Source: Pelagirhabdus alkalitolerans
GTDB taxonomy: Bacteria; Bacillota; Bacilli; Bacillales; Amphibacillaceae
NCBI RefSeq assembly: GCF_900096905.1
Contig: NZ_FMYI01000008.1
Span: forward strand, 37,047 to 101,046
Length of the DNA: 64,000 nucleotides
Direction: 5' to 3'
How positions within the stretch are numbered: the first letter of the stretch is position 1; every line of letters begins with the position of its first letter. This document shows, one piece after another, positions 8,871-17,724 of this stretch. Below the pieces are notes generated by a model. The model saw only the letters and a list, made by a program, of their open reading frames with translations, was not told where the DNA came from and made no database searches. Both the position numbers and the translations under genes were made by a program.

Positions 8871-9313
8871 AAGTAATTTTTACAAAAGATGTTAAAGGGA
8901 AAGGTAAAAAAGGCGAAGTCAAAAATGTTTCAGAAGGGTATGCGCGTAACTACTTGCTAAAAAATAATTTGGCAGTTGAAGCAACACCAGGAAACTTAAA
9001 AGGTCTTGAAGCGAAGAAAAAGAAAGAAGAACAAAAAGAACAAGAAATTGAAGATGAAGCAAAAGCATTGAAAGAAAAACTGAAAGACTTAGAAGTGAAA
9101 ATTCCAACAAAAGCAGGCGATGCAGGTCGTTTATTCGGCTCAATTACATCTAAGCATATTTCAGAAACGTTAAAGAAAAGCTATCAAATTGATATTGATA
9201 AACGTAAAATTGAACTCGATAATCCAATTCGTTCATTAGGCTACACGAATGTGCCAGTGAAATTACACCATAATGTAACAGGTGAAATAAAAGTACATGT
9301 TGTAGAGAAGTAA
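8867..9313 (+). CDS. rplI: 50S ribosomal protein L9
   Basis: A 148-aa ribosomal protein with the L9 N-terminal signature (MKVIFTKDVKGKGKKGEVKNV, GYARNYLL), a long charged central helix rich in Lys/Glu, and a C-terminal globular domain (GRLFGSITSKHIS). It starts inside the last codons of gdpP and is followed by a short hairpin terminator before dnaC. Confidence 0.97.
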   Translation: MKVIFTKDVKGKGKKGEVKNVSEGYARNYLLKNNLAVEATPGNLKGLEAKKKKEEQKEQEIEDEAKALKEKLKDLEVKIPTKAGDAGRLFGSITSKHISETLKKSYQIDIDKRKIELDNPIRSLGYTNVPVKLHHNVTGEIKVHVVEK

Positions 9314-9321
9314 ATTTAAAA

Positions 9322-9350
9322 AAGGGGGGAGTTTTTCCCCTCTTGTTTTT
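9322..9350 (+). terminator. Short terminator between rplI and dnaC
   Basis: AAGGGGGGA pairs with TCCCCTCTT (one G-T pair) around a five-base loop, then a G and five T. The stem is short, so read-through into dnaC is likely. Confidence 0.65.
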
Positions 9351-9386
9351 GTACAAAAGCAATTGGAAAGGCTAGGAGGATGTACG

Positions 9387-10754
9387 ATGCCAGAAGCATG
9401 GGAAGAAAATCGAACCCCACCTCATAATATAGAAGCAGAACAAGCTGTATTAGGTGCGATCTTTTTAGAACCAGATTCAATGTCACAAGCATCTGAGTAT
9501 TTAATGCCAGATGACTTTTATCGAGCCGCACATCAACGCATTTTCCAAGTCATGATGCAGCTAACAGATAAGGGTGAGCCGATTGATTTAGTGACGGTGA
9601 CAACAGCCTTACAAAACGGTCAACTGTTAGATGATGTAGGCGGTGTTTCTTACTTAACAGAACTTGCCGAAGCGGTACCAACAGCTGCAAATATAAGTTA
9701 TTATACAAAAATTGTGGAAGAGAAGGCGCTTCTTCGTCGTTTAATCCGAACGGCAACAGACATTGTTACTGAAAGTTTCACAAAAGAAGATGAGATTGAA
9801 GAAGTATTAAGTGAAGCTGAGAAGAACATTTTAGAAGTCAGTAATCGAAAAAATTCAGGTGCATTCAAAAATATTAAAGATGTACTGATTGAAGCGTATG
9901 ATAACATTGAACAATTGCACTTACAAGATGGAGAAGTGACGGGGATCCCAACAGGCTTCTCAGACCTTGACCATATCACCTCAGGCTTTCAACGCAATGA
10001 TTTGATCATTGTCGCGGCACGTCCATCAGTTGGTAAGACGGCCTTTGCTTTAAATATCTCTCAGAACGTTGCGATTAATACAGATGAAAATGTCGCGATC
10101 TTCAGTTTAGAGATGGGGGCAGATCAGCTCGTTAATCGTATGCTTTGTGCAGAGGGCAACATTGACTCACAAAGACTTCGTACAGGACACTTAGAAACAG
10201 AAGACTGGGGTAAATTGACGATGGCAATGGGCTCCTTATCAAATGCAGGGATTTTCATTGATGATTCACCAGGTATTCGTGTGAACGAGATTCGTTCTAA
10301 ATGCCGTCGTCTAAAACAAGAACATGGCTTAGGGATGATCTTAATTGATTACTTACAGCTCATTCAAGGTAGTGGTGCATCAGCTAAAGAGAACCGCCAA
10401 CAAGAAGTATCAGAGATTTCTCGTGCCTTAAAAGGGCTCGCTCGGGAATTGAACGTACCTGTTATCGCATTGTCTCAGCTATCTCGTGGAGTTGAACAGA
10501 GACAAGACAAGCGTCCGATGATGTCGGATTTACGTGAGTCAGGAAGTATTGAGCAAGATGCCGATATAGTTGGCTTTTTATATCGTGATGATTATTACGA
10601 CCAAGAGTCTGAAAAACAAAATATTATTGAAATCATTATTTCAAAACAACGTAACGGTCCTGTTGGTACAGTCGAACTTGCATTTATTAAAGAATATAAT
10701 AAATTCGTCGATTTGGATCATCGCTATAACAGCGCAGACGTACCTCCAGCATAA
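9387..10754 (+). CDS. dnaC: Replicative DNA helicase (DnaB family)
   Basis: A 455-aa hexameric helicase that unwinds the fork, called DnaC in Bacillus and DnaB in most other bacteria. The N-terminal domain begins NRTPPHNIEAEQAVLGA, and the RecA-like domain has Walker A ARPSVGKTAFA, Walker B MILIDYLQLI and the C-terminal arginine-finger region. The open frame reaches upstream to 9363, but the AGGAGGA site at 9374-9380 fits the ATG at 9387 (MPEAWEENRTPPHN). No intein or insertion is seen. It lies in its usual place after rplI; in B. subtilis purA comes next, while here the xyl module separates them. Confidence 0.97.
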   Translation: MPEAWEENRTPPHNIEAEQAVLGAIFLEPDSMSQASEYLMPDDFYRAAHQRIFQVMMQLTDKGEPIDLVTVTTALQNGQLLDDVGGVSYLTELAEAVPTAANISYYTKIVEEKALLRRLIRTATDIVTESFTKEDEIEEVLSEAEKNILEVSNRKNSGAFKNIKDVLIEAYDNIEQLHLQDGEVTGIPTGFSDLDHITSGFQRNDLIIVAARPSVGKTAFALNISQNVAINTDENVAIFSLEMGADQLVNRMLCAEGNIDSQRLRTGHLETEDWGKLTMAMGSLSNAGIFIDDSPGIRVNEIRSKCRRLKQEHGLGMILIDYLQLIQGSGASAKENRQQEVSEISRALKGLARELNVPVIALSQLSRGVEQRQDKRPMMSDLRESGSIEQDADIVGFLYRDDYYDQESEKQNIIEIIISKQRNGPVGTVELAFIKEYNKFVDLDHRYNSADVPPA

Positions 10755-10757
10755 AAC

Positions 10758-10782
10758 GATCCCTTTTAGGGGTCTTTTTTTT
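10758..10782 (+). terminator. Terminator of dnaC
   Basis: GATCCCT and AGGGGTC pair around a TTT loop, followed by a run of eight T. It lies four bases after the dnaC stop. Confidence 0.88.
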
Positions 10783-10804
10783 ATAGTTAAAAATAAAATA
10801 AAAA

Positions 10805-10844
10805 TCGACAGTATACGCCATGATCTGCTATGATAACGTTAACA
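10805..10844 (+). promoter_or_regulatory. Promoter with overlapping cre site, upstream of the sugar-sensing operon
   Basis: TCGACA (10805-10810) and TATGAT (10829-10834) with an 18-base spacer. TGATAACGTTAACA (10831-10844) matches the CcpA operator consensus TGWNANCGNTNWCA at every position and overlaps the -10 box. Glucose repression of the sensor-kinase-regulator operon is therefore expected. Confidence 0.75.
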
Positions 10845-10895
10845 AAAACTTTGTATTACCATTAAACAAAGGTGAGTTTTAAAGGGGGGATGGGT

Positions 10896-11897
10896 GTGTT
10901 ATTTAAGGTTGTTACAAGTCTGACTACGGTGTTCATCGTCACGTCTTTAGCATTTTCGATCTATTATTTTCAAGAAGTAAGAGAGATAGATGAAGAGATT
11001 GCAGCAGTGCGTCGTGACTCAGAAGAAGACAGGGGATATCGCCTTGCATTGATTACAGAACAGATGGATCATGAGTACTGGCACATTGTTGAAGAAGGCG
11101 TCAGAGAAGCGGAAACAGATTTAGATGTCGATGTTAAATATTTAGGCACGAGGCGAACCAATTATGAAGAACAATACCGTTTAATGGATATGCAAATTGC
11201 TGGTGGTGTGGATGGTATTATTGTTCAAGCGGTCAGTGAAGAGATGTTTCAGCCCCTTATTAATAAAGCGATCGACCGCAACATACCTGTTGTCACCATT
11301 GATACAGACGCCCCGTCGAGTAACAGACTAAGTTATATTGGTACAGATAATTACCAAGCAGGGTTTACAGCTGGTGAAGCTTTAGTCAACGACTTAGGCG
11401 AAACAGGAAATATTGCGATTATCACCAATAGTTTAACCTCAACGCATCAAAGACTAAGAGTCCAAGGGTTTGAAGATGCGATTAGTGAATATGAAGAATT
11501 GGAAATCATTCGAACTGAAGTCTCGAATAATACACGGATTGAAGCAGAGCAAGAGGCTCTAGCCATATTAAGAGAAGAAGAAGAGGTGGATGCTTTTTAC
11601 GGAACAAGTGCACTAGACGGACTAGGTATTACCGAGGCACTTAAAGAACACCCACAAAAAGAAGAGATTTATACGATTGTTTTTGACTCTCTTGATGAAA
11701 CATTAGCTTTATTACGAAGTGGTGAAGTGGATACGATTATTTCACAACAACCTTATGAAATGGGGTACAAAAGTGTCGAAACATTAGTGGGACTGCTAAA
11801 TGGTGAATCGTATCCTGAGATTCAACACACGGTTGTTGATGTATTAAGGCAAGATAATTTAGCAGATTTCCCGTTTGACGGGAGGGATCCTCGATGA
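10896..11897 (+). CDS. Membrane-anchored sugar-binding sensor protein (XylFII-like)
   Basis: A 333-aa periplasmic-binding-protein family member (type I, ribose/xylose-binding fold: VDGIIVQAVSEE, IPVVTIDTDAPSS, YIGTDNYQAG). It has no lipobox; an N-terminal hydrophobic helix (~residues 5-25) anchors it to the membrane, followed by a short charged helix. It overlaps the LytS-type kinase gene by four bases. This is the arrangement of the XylFII-LytS-YesN three-component system characterised in Clostridium beijerinckii, where XylFII binds xylose and activates the kinase. The start is uncertain: GTG 10896 has best spacing from the AAAGGGGGG site; ATG 10890 and GTG 10872 are alternatives. The ligand is inferred, not shown. 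Confidence 0.85.
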   Translation: MLFKVVTSLTTVFIVTSLAFSIYYFQEVREIDEEIAAVRRDSEEDRGYRLALITEQMDHEYWHIVEEGVREAETDLDVDVKYLGTRRTNYEEQYRLMDMQIAGGVDGIIVQAVSEEMFQPLINKAIDRNIPVVTIDTDAPSSNRLSYIGTDNYQAGFTAGEALVNDLGETGNIAIITNSLTSTHQRLRVQGFEDAISEYEELEIIRTEVSNNTRIEAEQEALAILREEEEVDAFYGTSALDGLGITEALKEHPQKEEIYTIVFDSLDETLALLRSGEVDTIISQQPYEMGYKSVETLVGLLNGESYPEIQHTVVDVLRQDNLADFPFDGRDPR

Positions 11898-13342
11898 AAT
11901 TAAGAACAAAACTGCTGATTTACTTTTTCGCTATTATTACATTAGCGGGCGGAGTATATGTGCTGCAACATCGAACAAATGAACAAGTTTTTCAGCTGTA
12001 TGAAGATAATTTAGACCTATTCCTCCAGCTGAATCAAGTGTCTAATCAAGCGCATGAAACCTATGATTCTATGCATTTGTATGCTTTAGAATCCGATCGC
12101 TCGCAATATTTGAACTATGTAAGTGAACGAGAACGCTTAGAAGAGATGATTACATGGGTTAACGACCTGATTGATACGCTACCGTACTCATTCGAATTGG
12201 AAAATTACCGGCATATGCTCATCAGTTTAAATGAAGAGCTTGCTTTAGCTGAAACAGGTGTTGTATCGAACAATGTTCAAACCTACTCCAGGCATTTAAA
12301 TGAAGCTGAAACCATTGTTCAATATATCGATGAAATGACATTAACATTGATTGATCATGAATTAAACGAATATGAGGAGATCTTTCAACTATCTGATGCT
12401 AAAGTGACGACCGTTCAACAAGCAGGGATTGCACTAATTGTATTTGTGCTATCAACTGGTTTTTTAATTGCGTATTGGTTTACATACCGGTCTACGTCTA
12501 CCATTGAAAAAATGACCGAATCAGCTAAAGAAATTGCCTTAGGAGAATTTGATGGACCAGATGTAAAGACAAAAGTAAAAGATGAGCTGTGGTTTTTATC
12601 TGAAACATTTAATGACATGAAGCGAAATGTTCAACAAAATGTGGCAGCAATTGAAGAAAAATCACGTTTATCAAGGTTATTAAAAGAAGCAGAATTAAAA
12701 AGCCTTCAAAATCAGATGAATCCTCACTTTCTATTTAATACACTCAACACGATCTCACGCCTTGCTTACATTGAAGGCGCAAAGGAATCGAGTGAATTGA
12801 TGAATAGTGTATCAAAATTGTTACGTTATAACTTAAGAGATATTGAACGGCCAACGACTTTAGGCAATGAGCTTGAAGCCATCCAAGATTATTTACTCAT
12901 CCAAGAAACGCGCTTCGGTGACCGACTATCTGTTCAAATTGATATCGATGAATCATGTCTAGATATACCGATCCCCGCATTAACGTTACAACCGTTAATT
13001 GAAAACGCATTTATCCATGGAACAGAAGGGATGGTTGAAGGGGCTAAAATTGTAGTTTCTGTAGAAGAAACAGATGGTGATGTGTATATCTCTGTTTCGG
13101 ATAATGGAAAGGGCATGTCAACAGATACAATTGAGTCAGTCTATCAAAAAGCGCAAGAAGGTGCAGTTACAGCGACTGAGGGTAAAGGTCATTCAACTGG
13201 CATTGGCTTGCCTAATGTGATGGCAAGGCTCAATCATGTGATGCCCGATGCTTACTTCGAAATAAAGAGTACTGAAGGTAAGGGTACGGTCATAACCATA
13301 ATTATACCGAAAACAATTCAAGATAAGGAGAGCGAGTCATGA
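11894..13342 (+). CDS. LytS/YesM-type sensor histidine kinase
   Basis: A 482-aa membrane kinase. TM1 lies at ~7-25, then a helical extracellular domain of ~150 residues, TM2 at ~178-197, a HAMP linker, a His_kinase domain with the phospho-acceptor in QNQMNPHFLFNTLN (His278), and a C-terminal HATPase domain (LIENAFIHG, SVSDNGKGM, GIGLPNV). It is translationally coupled to both neighbours: the binding protein upstream and the AraC-type response regulator downstream. By analogy with XylFII-LytS-YesN, the extracellular helices would dock the sugar-bound sensor protein and the kinase would phosphorylate the regulator at 13339. Confidence 0.9.
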   Translation: MKLRTKLLIYFFAIITLAGGVYVLQHRTNEQVFQLYEDNLDLFLQLNQVSNQAHETYDSMHLYALESDRSQYLNYVSERERLEEMITWVNDLIDTLPYSFELENYRHMLISLNEELALAETGVVSNNVQTYSRHLNEAETIVQYIDEMTLTLIDHELNEYEEIFQLSDAKVTTVQQAGIALIVFVLSTGFLIAYWFTYRSTSTIEKMTESAKEIALGEFDGPDVKTKVKDELWFLSETFNDMKRNVQQNVAAIEEKSRLSRLLKEAELKSLQNQMNPHFLFNTLNTISRLAYIEGAKESSELMNSVSKLLRYNLRDIERPTTLGNELEAIQDYLLIQETRFGDRLSVQIDIDESCLDIPIPALTLQPLIENAFIHGTEGMVEGAKIVVSVEETDGDVYISVSDNGKGMSTDTIESVYQKAQEGAVTATEGKGHSTGIGLPNVMARLNHVMPDAYFEIKSTEGKGTVITIIIPKTIQDKESES

Positions 13343-14880
13343 CGATGAAGATCCTATTAGTAGATGACGAAAAGCTGGAGCGCGTTACCCAACGAAAGTT
13401 TATAGAAGTGAATCGCCCTGATCTTGAAATTTGTGGTGAGGCAAGTAATGGTGATGAAGCGATTAAGTTGATTGAAGAGCATAAGCCAGATTTAATTTGC
13501 TTAGATATTCAAATGCCAGGTACAACAGGTGTGGATGTCGTTAAAAAAAGCAAAAAGATTCATCCAGACGGAAAGATTATTATGGTGACAGCGTATGATA
13601 CATTTGAATATGCACGTCAAGTGATGAAATATGGCGTGAAAGAATATTTACTAAAACCAGTAAAAGAATCCGAATTTTTAACAAGTATCGATCAGGTTTT
13701 GTTTGAACATCAGAAGGAACAAGCAAAAATTATTGAAAGACAAAGGCAAGAAGAACGAATCGATACGTATATGTCATCACTTAGAGCTAATCGCATATTA
13801 GGTCTTTTAATGGATTATCATGTTGATGGGATACAAGATGAAAGTTTAGATGAATTAATGCAAATGGATGTATTTGCTGCTGTTGTTTCGCTTAGAGAAG
13901 GTGGACATGATGAGTTGGCTAGGATACGAAAAGCAATGGAAGAAGAATTGTTACATTCTCATCCTAAAACGATCACAGGACCAGTGCTCGGCACACATAT
14001 CCCGGTTCTACTTGTACTAGAAAAACAGTCTGAATCCATGGAAAAGCGTGTACAACATCTCGTATCTAGATTGAATAAACGGATCGGTGGACTTGGTGTT
14101 TTAATGGGAGCAGGGCGCATGATCCAACAAAAAAGTGAATTTTCTAGATCGTATGAAGAAGCTATTTCAGCTCTTTCTATTGTTAGGCAATCAGAAGGCG
14201 CTAGGTTCCATATTCATCATCAAGTGGACACAGAAACGGCTCATCATGATTTCGCGAAAGAAAGTCGTTTAATTGAAGCGGTTAAGCAAGGCGAAATACA
14301 GTACATCGAAGAAGAATTTCTACGTTATATCACGTCAGTGTCTGAAATGAATGGCTTTCGTTTTAATGCAGTCAAAGCCCGTATTGAAGAATTTTTTGTT
14401 GTCTTACACCGAGCTCTAGAAGAATTAGGCGTCCATAGCCAACGTTTTTCATCAGATATGATTTCGAATTTAACACAATTACGAGAGCAGACGCATCAAC
14501 ATATTAAATCGGTCACAGAAGATGTCAATCGTTGGCGTGCAGATGATATGACCCATGCACTCGATCAGCTGAAAAGCTATATTGATCATCACTATCATGA
14601 GGGTATTACATTAGAAGAAGCGGCCGATCAAGCAGGTCTAAGTATGTATTATGTTAGTAAACTATTTAAAGAACGCTTTGGCAAGTCTTTCATTCAATAC
14701 GTAACAGAGCGTCGTATAACAGAAGCTAAAGATTTATTAAGCCATACGAAACAATCTTTAAAAGAAATCGCACTGGACTTGGGCTATAAAGATCCAAACT
14801 ATTTCAGCCGTGTTTTCAAAAAAGAAACCGGCATGAGCCCAAGTGAGTACCGAGAATCTAAGATGAAAAGCAACCAGTGA
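13339..14880 (+). CDS. YesN/AraC-type response regulator
   Basis: A 513-aa two-component regulator. The receiver domain (MTMKILLVDDEKLERV) has the acidic pocket and phospho-acceptor Asp56 in DLICLDIQMPG, with Lys in YLLKPVKE. A ~280-residue middle region follows, and two AraC-type helix-turn-helix motifs lie at ~410-510 (ITLEEAADQAGLSMYYVSKL; SLKEIALDLGYKDPNYFSRVF). The gene starts in the stop region of the kinase gene (ATGA overlap) with an ATAAGGAG site. Its likely target is the xylF promoter directly downstream, as in the C. beijerinckii system. Confidence 0.93.
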   Translation: MTMKILLVDDEKLERVTQRKFIEVNRPDLEICGEASNGDEAIKLIEEHKPDLICLDIQMPGTTGVDVVKKSKKIHPDGKIIMVTAYDTFEYARQVMKYGVKEYLLKPVKESEFLTSIDQVLFEHQKEQAKIIERQRQEERIDTYMSSLRANRILGLLMDYHVDGIQDESLDELMQMDVFAAVVSLREGGHDELARIRKAMEEELLHSHPKTITGPVLGTHIPVLLVLEKQSESMEKRVQHLVSRLNKRIGGLGVLMGAGRMIQQKSEFSRSYEEAISALSIVRQSEGARFHIHHQVDTETAHHDFAKESRLIEAVKQGEIQYIEEEFLRYITSVSEMNGFRFNAVKARIEEFFVVLHRALEELGVHSQRFSSDMISNLTQLREQTHQHIKSVTEDVNRWRADDMTHALDQLKSYIDHHYHEGITLEEAADQAGLSMYYVSKLFKERFGKSFIQYVTERRITEAKDLLSHTKQSLKEIALDLGYKDPNYFSRVFKKETGMSPSEYRESKMKSNQ

Positions 14881-14889
14881 ATAGAAGAC

Positions 14890-14925
14890 AGAGCATCCTG
14901 ACACTTATCGGGATGTTCTTTTTTA
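14890..14925 (+). terminator. Terminator after the sensor-kinase-regulator operon
   Basis: AGAGCATCC pairs with GGATGTTCT around a 12-base loop, followed by a T tract. It separates the regulatory operon from the transporter operon. Confidence 0.85.
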
Positions 14926-14963
14926 TTTTCCTTTCACAAAATTGTCTAGGTCTTTGCTAAAAA

Positions 14964-14991
14964 TTGAAGATGAAAACGCATACATTATGCT
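14964..14991 (+). promoter_or_regulatory. Probable xylFGH promoter with cre-like site in the spacer
   Basis: A candidate promoter is TTGAAG (14964-14969) and TATGCT (14986-14991), 16 bases apart, both imperfect, as expected for an activator-dependent promoter. Between them TGAAAACGCATACA (14971-14984) matches 13 of 14 positions of the CcpA operator consensus. A short direct repeat CTTGATAA occurs just downstream. A YesN binding site is likely nearby, but I cannot define it. Confidence 0.5.
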
Positions 14992-15067
14992 TGATAACTT
15001 GATAAAGTGTAATTAACCGCAACGATGGATTGTGGACATCTCATAATTTAAGAAGGGGGAAATAGTA

Positions 15068-16132
15068 ATGAAAAAGATGGTAGGCGTTTTATTAATTAGT
15101 ATGTTAGTTTTTGTTTTGGCAGCGTGTGGTCAAGACGCACAAGAGGATTCAGCAGATGATGCAAGTGATTTAACAATTGGGTTATCAGTGGCCGATTTAA
15201 CATTAGAACGTTGGCAACATGACCGTGATATTTTCGTAGAAACGGCTGAAGAACATGGAGCAGAAGTCATTGTCCAATCAGCAGATGGGGATGAAGCAGT
15301 TCAAACGAGTCAAGTTGAGAATATGTTAACCCAAGGTGTCGATGTTCTTGTTATTATTGCACATAATTCAGATAGTATTGGAGCAGTCGCGCAGGAAGCG
15401 GTTGATGAAGGTGTTCCAGTAATCGCTTATGACCGTATGATTAACAATGCTGAAATTGATGCGTATATTTCATTTGATAATGAGCGTGTAGGTGAAATGC
15501 AAGCAGAATATATCGTAGACCAAGTACCTGAAGGTCGCTACTTCATGATGGGTGGTGCTCCAACAGATAATAATGCACAAATGTTCCGTGATGGTCAAAT
15601 GAATATTATTGAACCACTTGTAGATAGTGGTGATATTGAAATCGTGGGTGATCAATGGGCTGATGATTGGTCTGCATCTGCAGCACTAGAAATTATGGAA
15701 AATGCCCTCACAGCAAACAACAATGAAATTGATGCCGTTGTCGCATCAAATGATAATACAGCTGGTGGTGCGATCCAAGCATTAGCTGCTGAAGGTTTAG
15801 ACGGAGAAGTTGCTATTTCAGGTCAAGATGCGGACTTAGCAGGTGTACAGCGTATTGTAGAAGGTACACAAACGATGACCGTGTACAAACAAATTCACCT
15901 GATTGCATCAGAAGCAGCAGAGTTAGCGGTATCTGTTGGTACAGGTGAAGACATTGACTTTGATGATGAAATTGAAAATGGTGTCATTGATGTACCATCT
16001 GTTCTGTTAGATCCAATTGCAGTTGATGAGTCAAATGTAATTGAAACAGTTATCGAAGATGGATTCCACAGCTTTGAAGATGTTTATAGCAACGTACCTG
16101 AAGATGAAAGACCTGATTACGACGGTGAATAA
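15068..16132 (+). CDS. xylF: Xylose-type ABC transporter substrate-binding lipoprotein
   Basis: A 354-aa extracellular solute-binding lipoprotein. The signal peptide ends in the lipobox LAAC, with Cys20 as the lipidation site, followed by an acidic linker and a type I periplasmic-binding fold (DLTIGLSVADLTLERWQHDR, GVPVIAYDRMI, SFDNERVGEMQA). The RWQHDRD and YDRMI segments are typical of XylF-type binding proteins. It is the first gene of a three-gene transporter operon with xylG and xylH and is separated from xylG by a hairpin that may raise its relative expression. Xylose is the best guess; related pentoses or disaccharides are possible. Confidence 0.9.
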   Translation: MKKMVGVLLISMLVFVLAACGQDAQEDSADDASDLTIGLSVADLTLERWQHDRDIFVETAEEHGAEVIVQSADGDEAVQTSQVENMLTQGVDVLVIIAHNSDSIGAVAQEAVDEGVPVIAYDRMINNAEIDAYISFDNERVGEMQAEYIVDQVPEGRYFMMGGAPTDNNAQMFRDGQMNIIEPLVDSGDIEIVGDQWADDWSASAALEIMENALTANNNEIDAVVASNDNTAGGAIQALAAEGLDGEVAISGQDADLAGVQRIVEGTQTMTVYKQIHLIASEAAELAVSVGTGEDIDFDDEIENGVIDVPSVLLDPIAVDESNVIETVIEDGFHSFEDVYSNVPEDERPDYDGE

Positions 16133-16140
16133 TTTAGGAT

Positions 16141-16172
16141 AGATGGGGGGCTTTCCTCCCATCTTACCTTTT
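16141..16172 (+). terminator. Hairpin between xylF and xylG (partial terminator or 3' stabiliser)
   Basis: AGATGGGGGG pairs over ten bases with CCTCCCATCT around a CTTT loop, followed by the weak U-run TACCTTTT. This arrangement is common after binding-protein genes and would give more xylF than xylGH mRNA. Confidence 0.65.
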
Positions 16173-16200
16173 CATATGTGAGAATTAAGGTGGTGACATA

Positions 16201-17724
16201 ATGGATACGATATTAGAAATGAAACAGATCACAAAAGAATTCCCGGGGGTTAAGGCACTAGATGATGTCACATTCAAAGTGAATCGAGGTCAAATTCATG
16301 CACTTTGTGGTGAGAACGGTGCTGGAAAATCAACATTAATGAAAGTGTTAAGTGGTGTATTTCTATATGGGGATTATAATGGTGATATTGTGATTAATGG
16401 TAATGTTCAAAAATTCCAGTCAATTAAAGACTCGGAAAATGCGGGTGTGACCATTATCTATCAAGAACTTGCACTTGTGAAAGATATGACGATCGCTGAA
16501 AATATCTTTTTAGGTAACGAAAAAGCTAAAAAAGGGATTATTAGCTGGGAAGATATGAATGAATCAGCGAATGAATGGCTGAAAAAGGTAGGATTATCAG
16601 TTGAAGCAATAGAAAAAGTCGGTTCATTAGGTGTTGGTCAACAGCAACTTGTAGAAATTGCGAAAGCATTATCAAAAGATTGCGAGATCATCATTATGGA
16701 TGAGCCAACAGCTGCATTAGCAGAAGAAGAAGTCGAGATTTTAATGGAGATTTTAAATCAACTAAGAGAACAAGGGATTACAGTTATTTATATTTCTCAT
16801 AAACTAAAAGAAGTTATGCAGATTGCTGATGAAGTTACCGTTTTAAGAGACGGTCAAACGATTGATACAAAAGCAATTAGTGAAGTAACTGAAAATGATA
16901 TTATTTCGCTGATGGTTGGTAGAGAACTAAAAAATCTCTTCCCTTATCAAGATAATCGAAAAAAAGAGACGATTATGAAAGTAGAAGATTTTGCTTTCAA
17001 ATTAAAAGGGTCAGGCACGCCTGTGACATCACATATTAACTTTGATCTTAAAAAAGGTGAGGTACTTGGCATTGGTGGTTTAATGGGTGCAGGGCGAACA
17101 GAGCTTGCTATGAGTCTATTTGGTGGCTATGAAGGAAAAGCAGAAGGAACCGTTGAAATTGACGGAAAACGCTACGGTATAGCAGGCCCCAAAGAAGCGA
17201 TTGATTACGGATTAGCCTATGTGTCTGAAGATCGTAAGCGCTATGGTCTTGTTTTAGGCATGGATGTCGCTCAGAATACAACATTAGCCTCCCTTGGCAA
17301 AATTTCCTCACTTTCATTCCTGCAAAAAGAGCAAGAAGTCGTTCAAACAGAACACTTCAATGAGAAAATGCGTGTTAAAACACCATCACTTGAGACGCCT
17401 GTATTAACGCTTTCTGGTGGTAACCAACAGAAAGTCGTTTTAAGTAAATGGTTAATGACCAATCCAAAAGTGCTTATTCTTGATGAACCGACACGTGGTA
17501 TTGACGTAGGGGCGAAGCAGGAAATCTATAAGTTAATCAATGAATTAACAGAACAAGGTGTCAGTGTTATTATGATCTCCTCTGAACTACCAGAACTGCT
17601 AGGCATGTCTGACAGAGTGTTAGTGATGGCAGATTATAGCATTACGGGTGAATTAACACGTGAAGAGGCGAATCAAGAAGCAATATTGAAGCTGGCAACA
17701 GGAGGCGAAACCCATGAAAAATAA
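16201..17724 (+). CDS. xylG: Xylose-type ABC transporter, double ATPase subunit
   Basis: A 507-aa cytoplasmic ATPase with two fused ABC domains, as in sugar importers of the RbsA/XylG/MglA class. Domain 1 has Walker A GENGAGKS (37-44), signature LGVGQQQLVEIAKA and Walker B IIMDEPTAAL. Domain 2 has the usual degenerate Walker A (GLMGAGRTE), signature LSGGNQQKVVLSK and Walker B LILDEPTRGIDVG. Its last 11 bases overlap the start of xylH, so the two are translated together. Confidence 0.95.
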   Translation: MDTILEMKQITKEFPGVKALDDVTFKVNRGQIHALCGENGAGKSTLMKVLSGVFLYGDYNGDIVINGNVQKFQSIKDSENAGVTIIYQELALVKDMTIAENIFLGNEKAKKGIISWEDMNESANEWLKKVGLSVEAIEKVGSLGVGQQQLVEIAKALSKDCEIIIMDEPTAALAEEEVEILMEILNQLREQGITVIYISHKLKEVMQIADEVTVLRDGQTIDTKAISEVTENDIISLMVGRELKNLFPYQDNRKKETIMKVEDFAFKLKGSGTPVTSHINFDLKKGEVLGIGGLMGAGRTELAMSLFGGYEGKAEGTVEIDGKRYGIAGPKEAIDYGLAYVSEDRKRYGLVLGMDVAQNTTLASLGKISSLSFLQKEQEVVQTEHFNEKMRVKTPSLETPVLTLSGGNQQKVVLSKWLMTNPKVLILDEPTRGIDVGAKQEIYKLINELTEQGVSVIMISSELPELLGMSDRVLVMADYSITGELTREEANQEAILKLATGGETHEK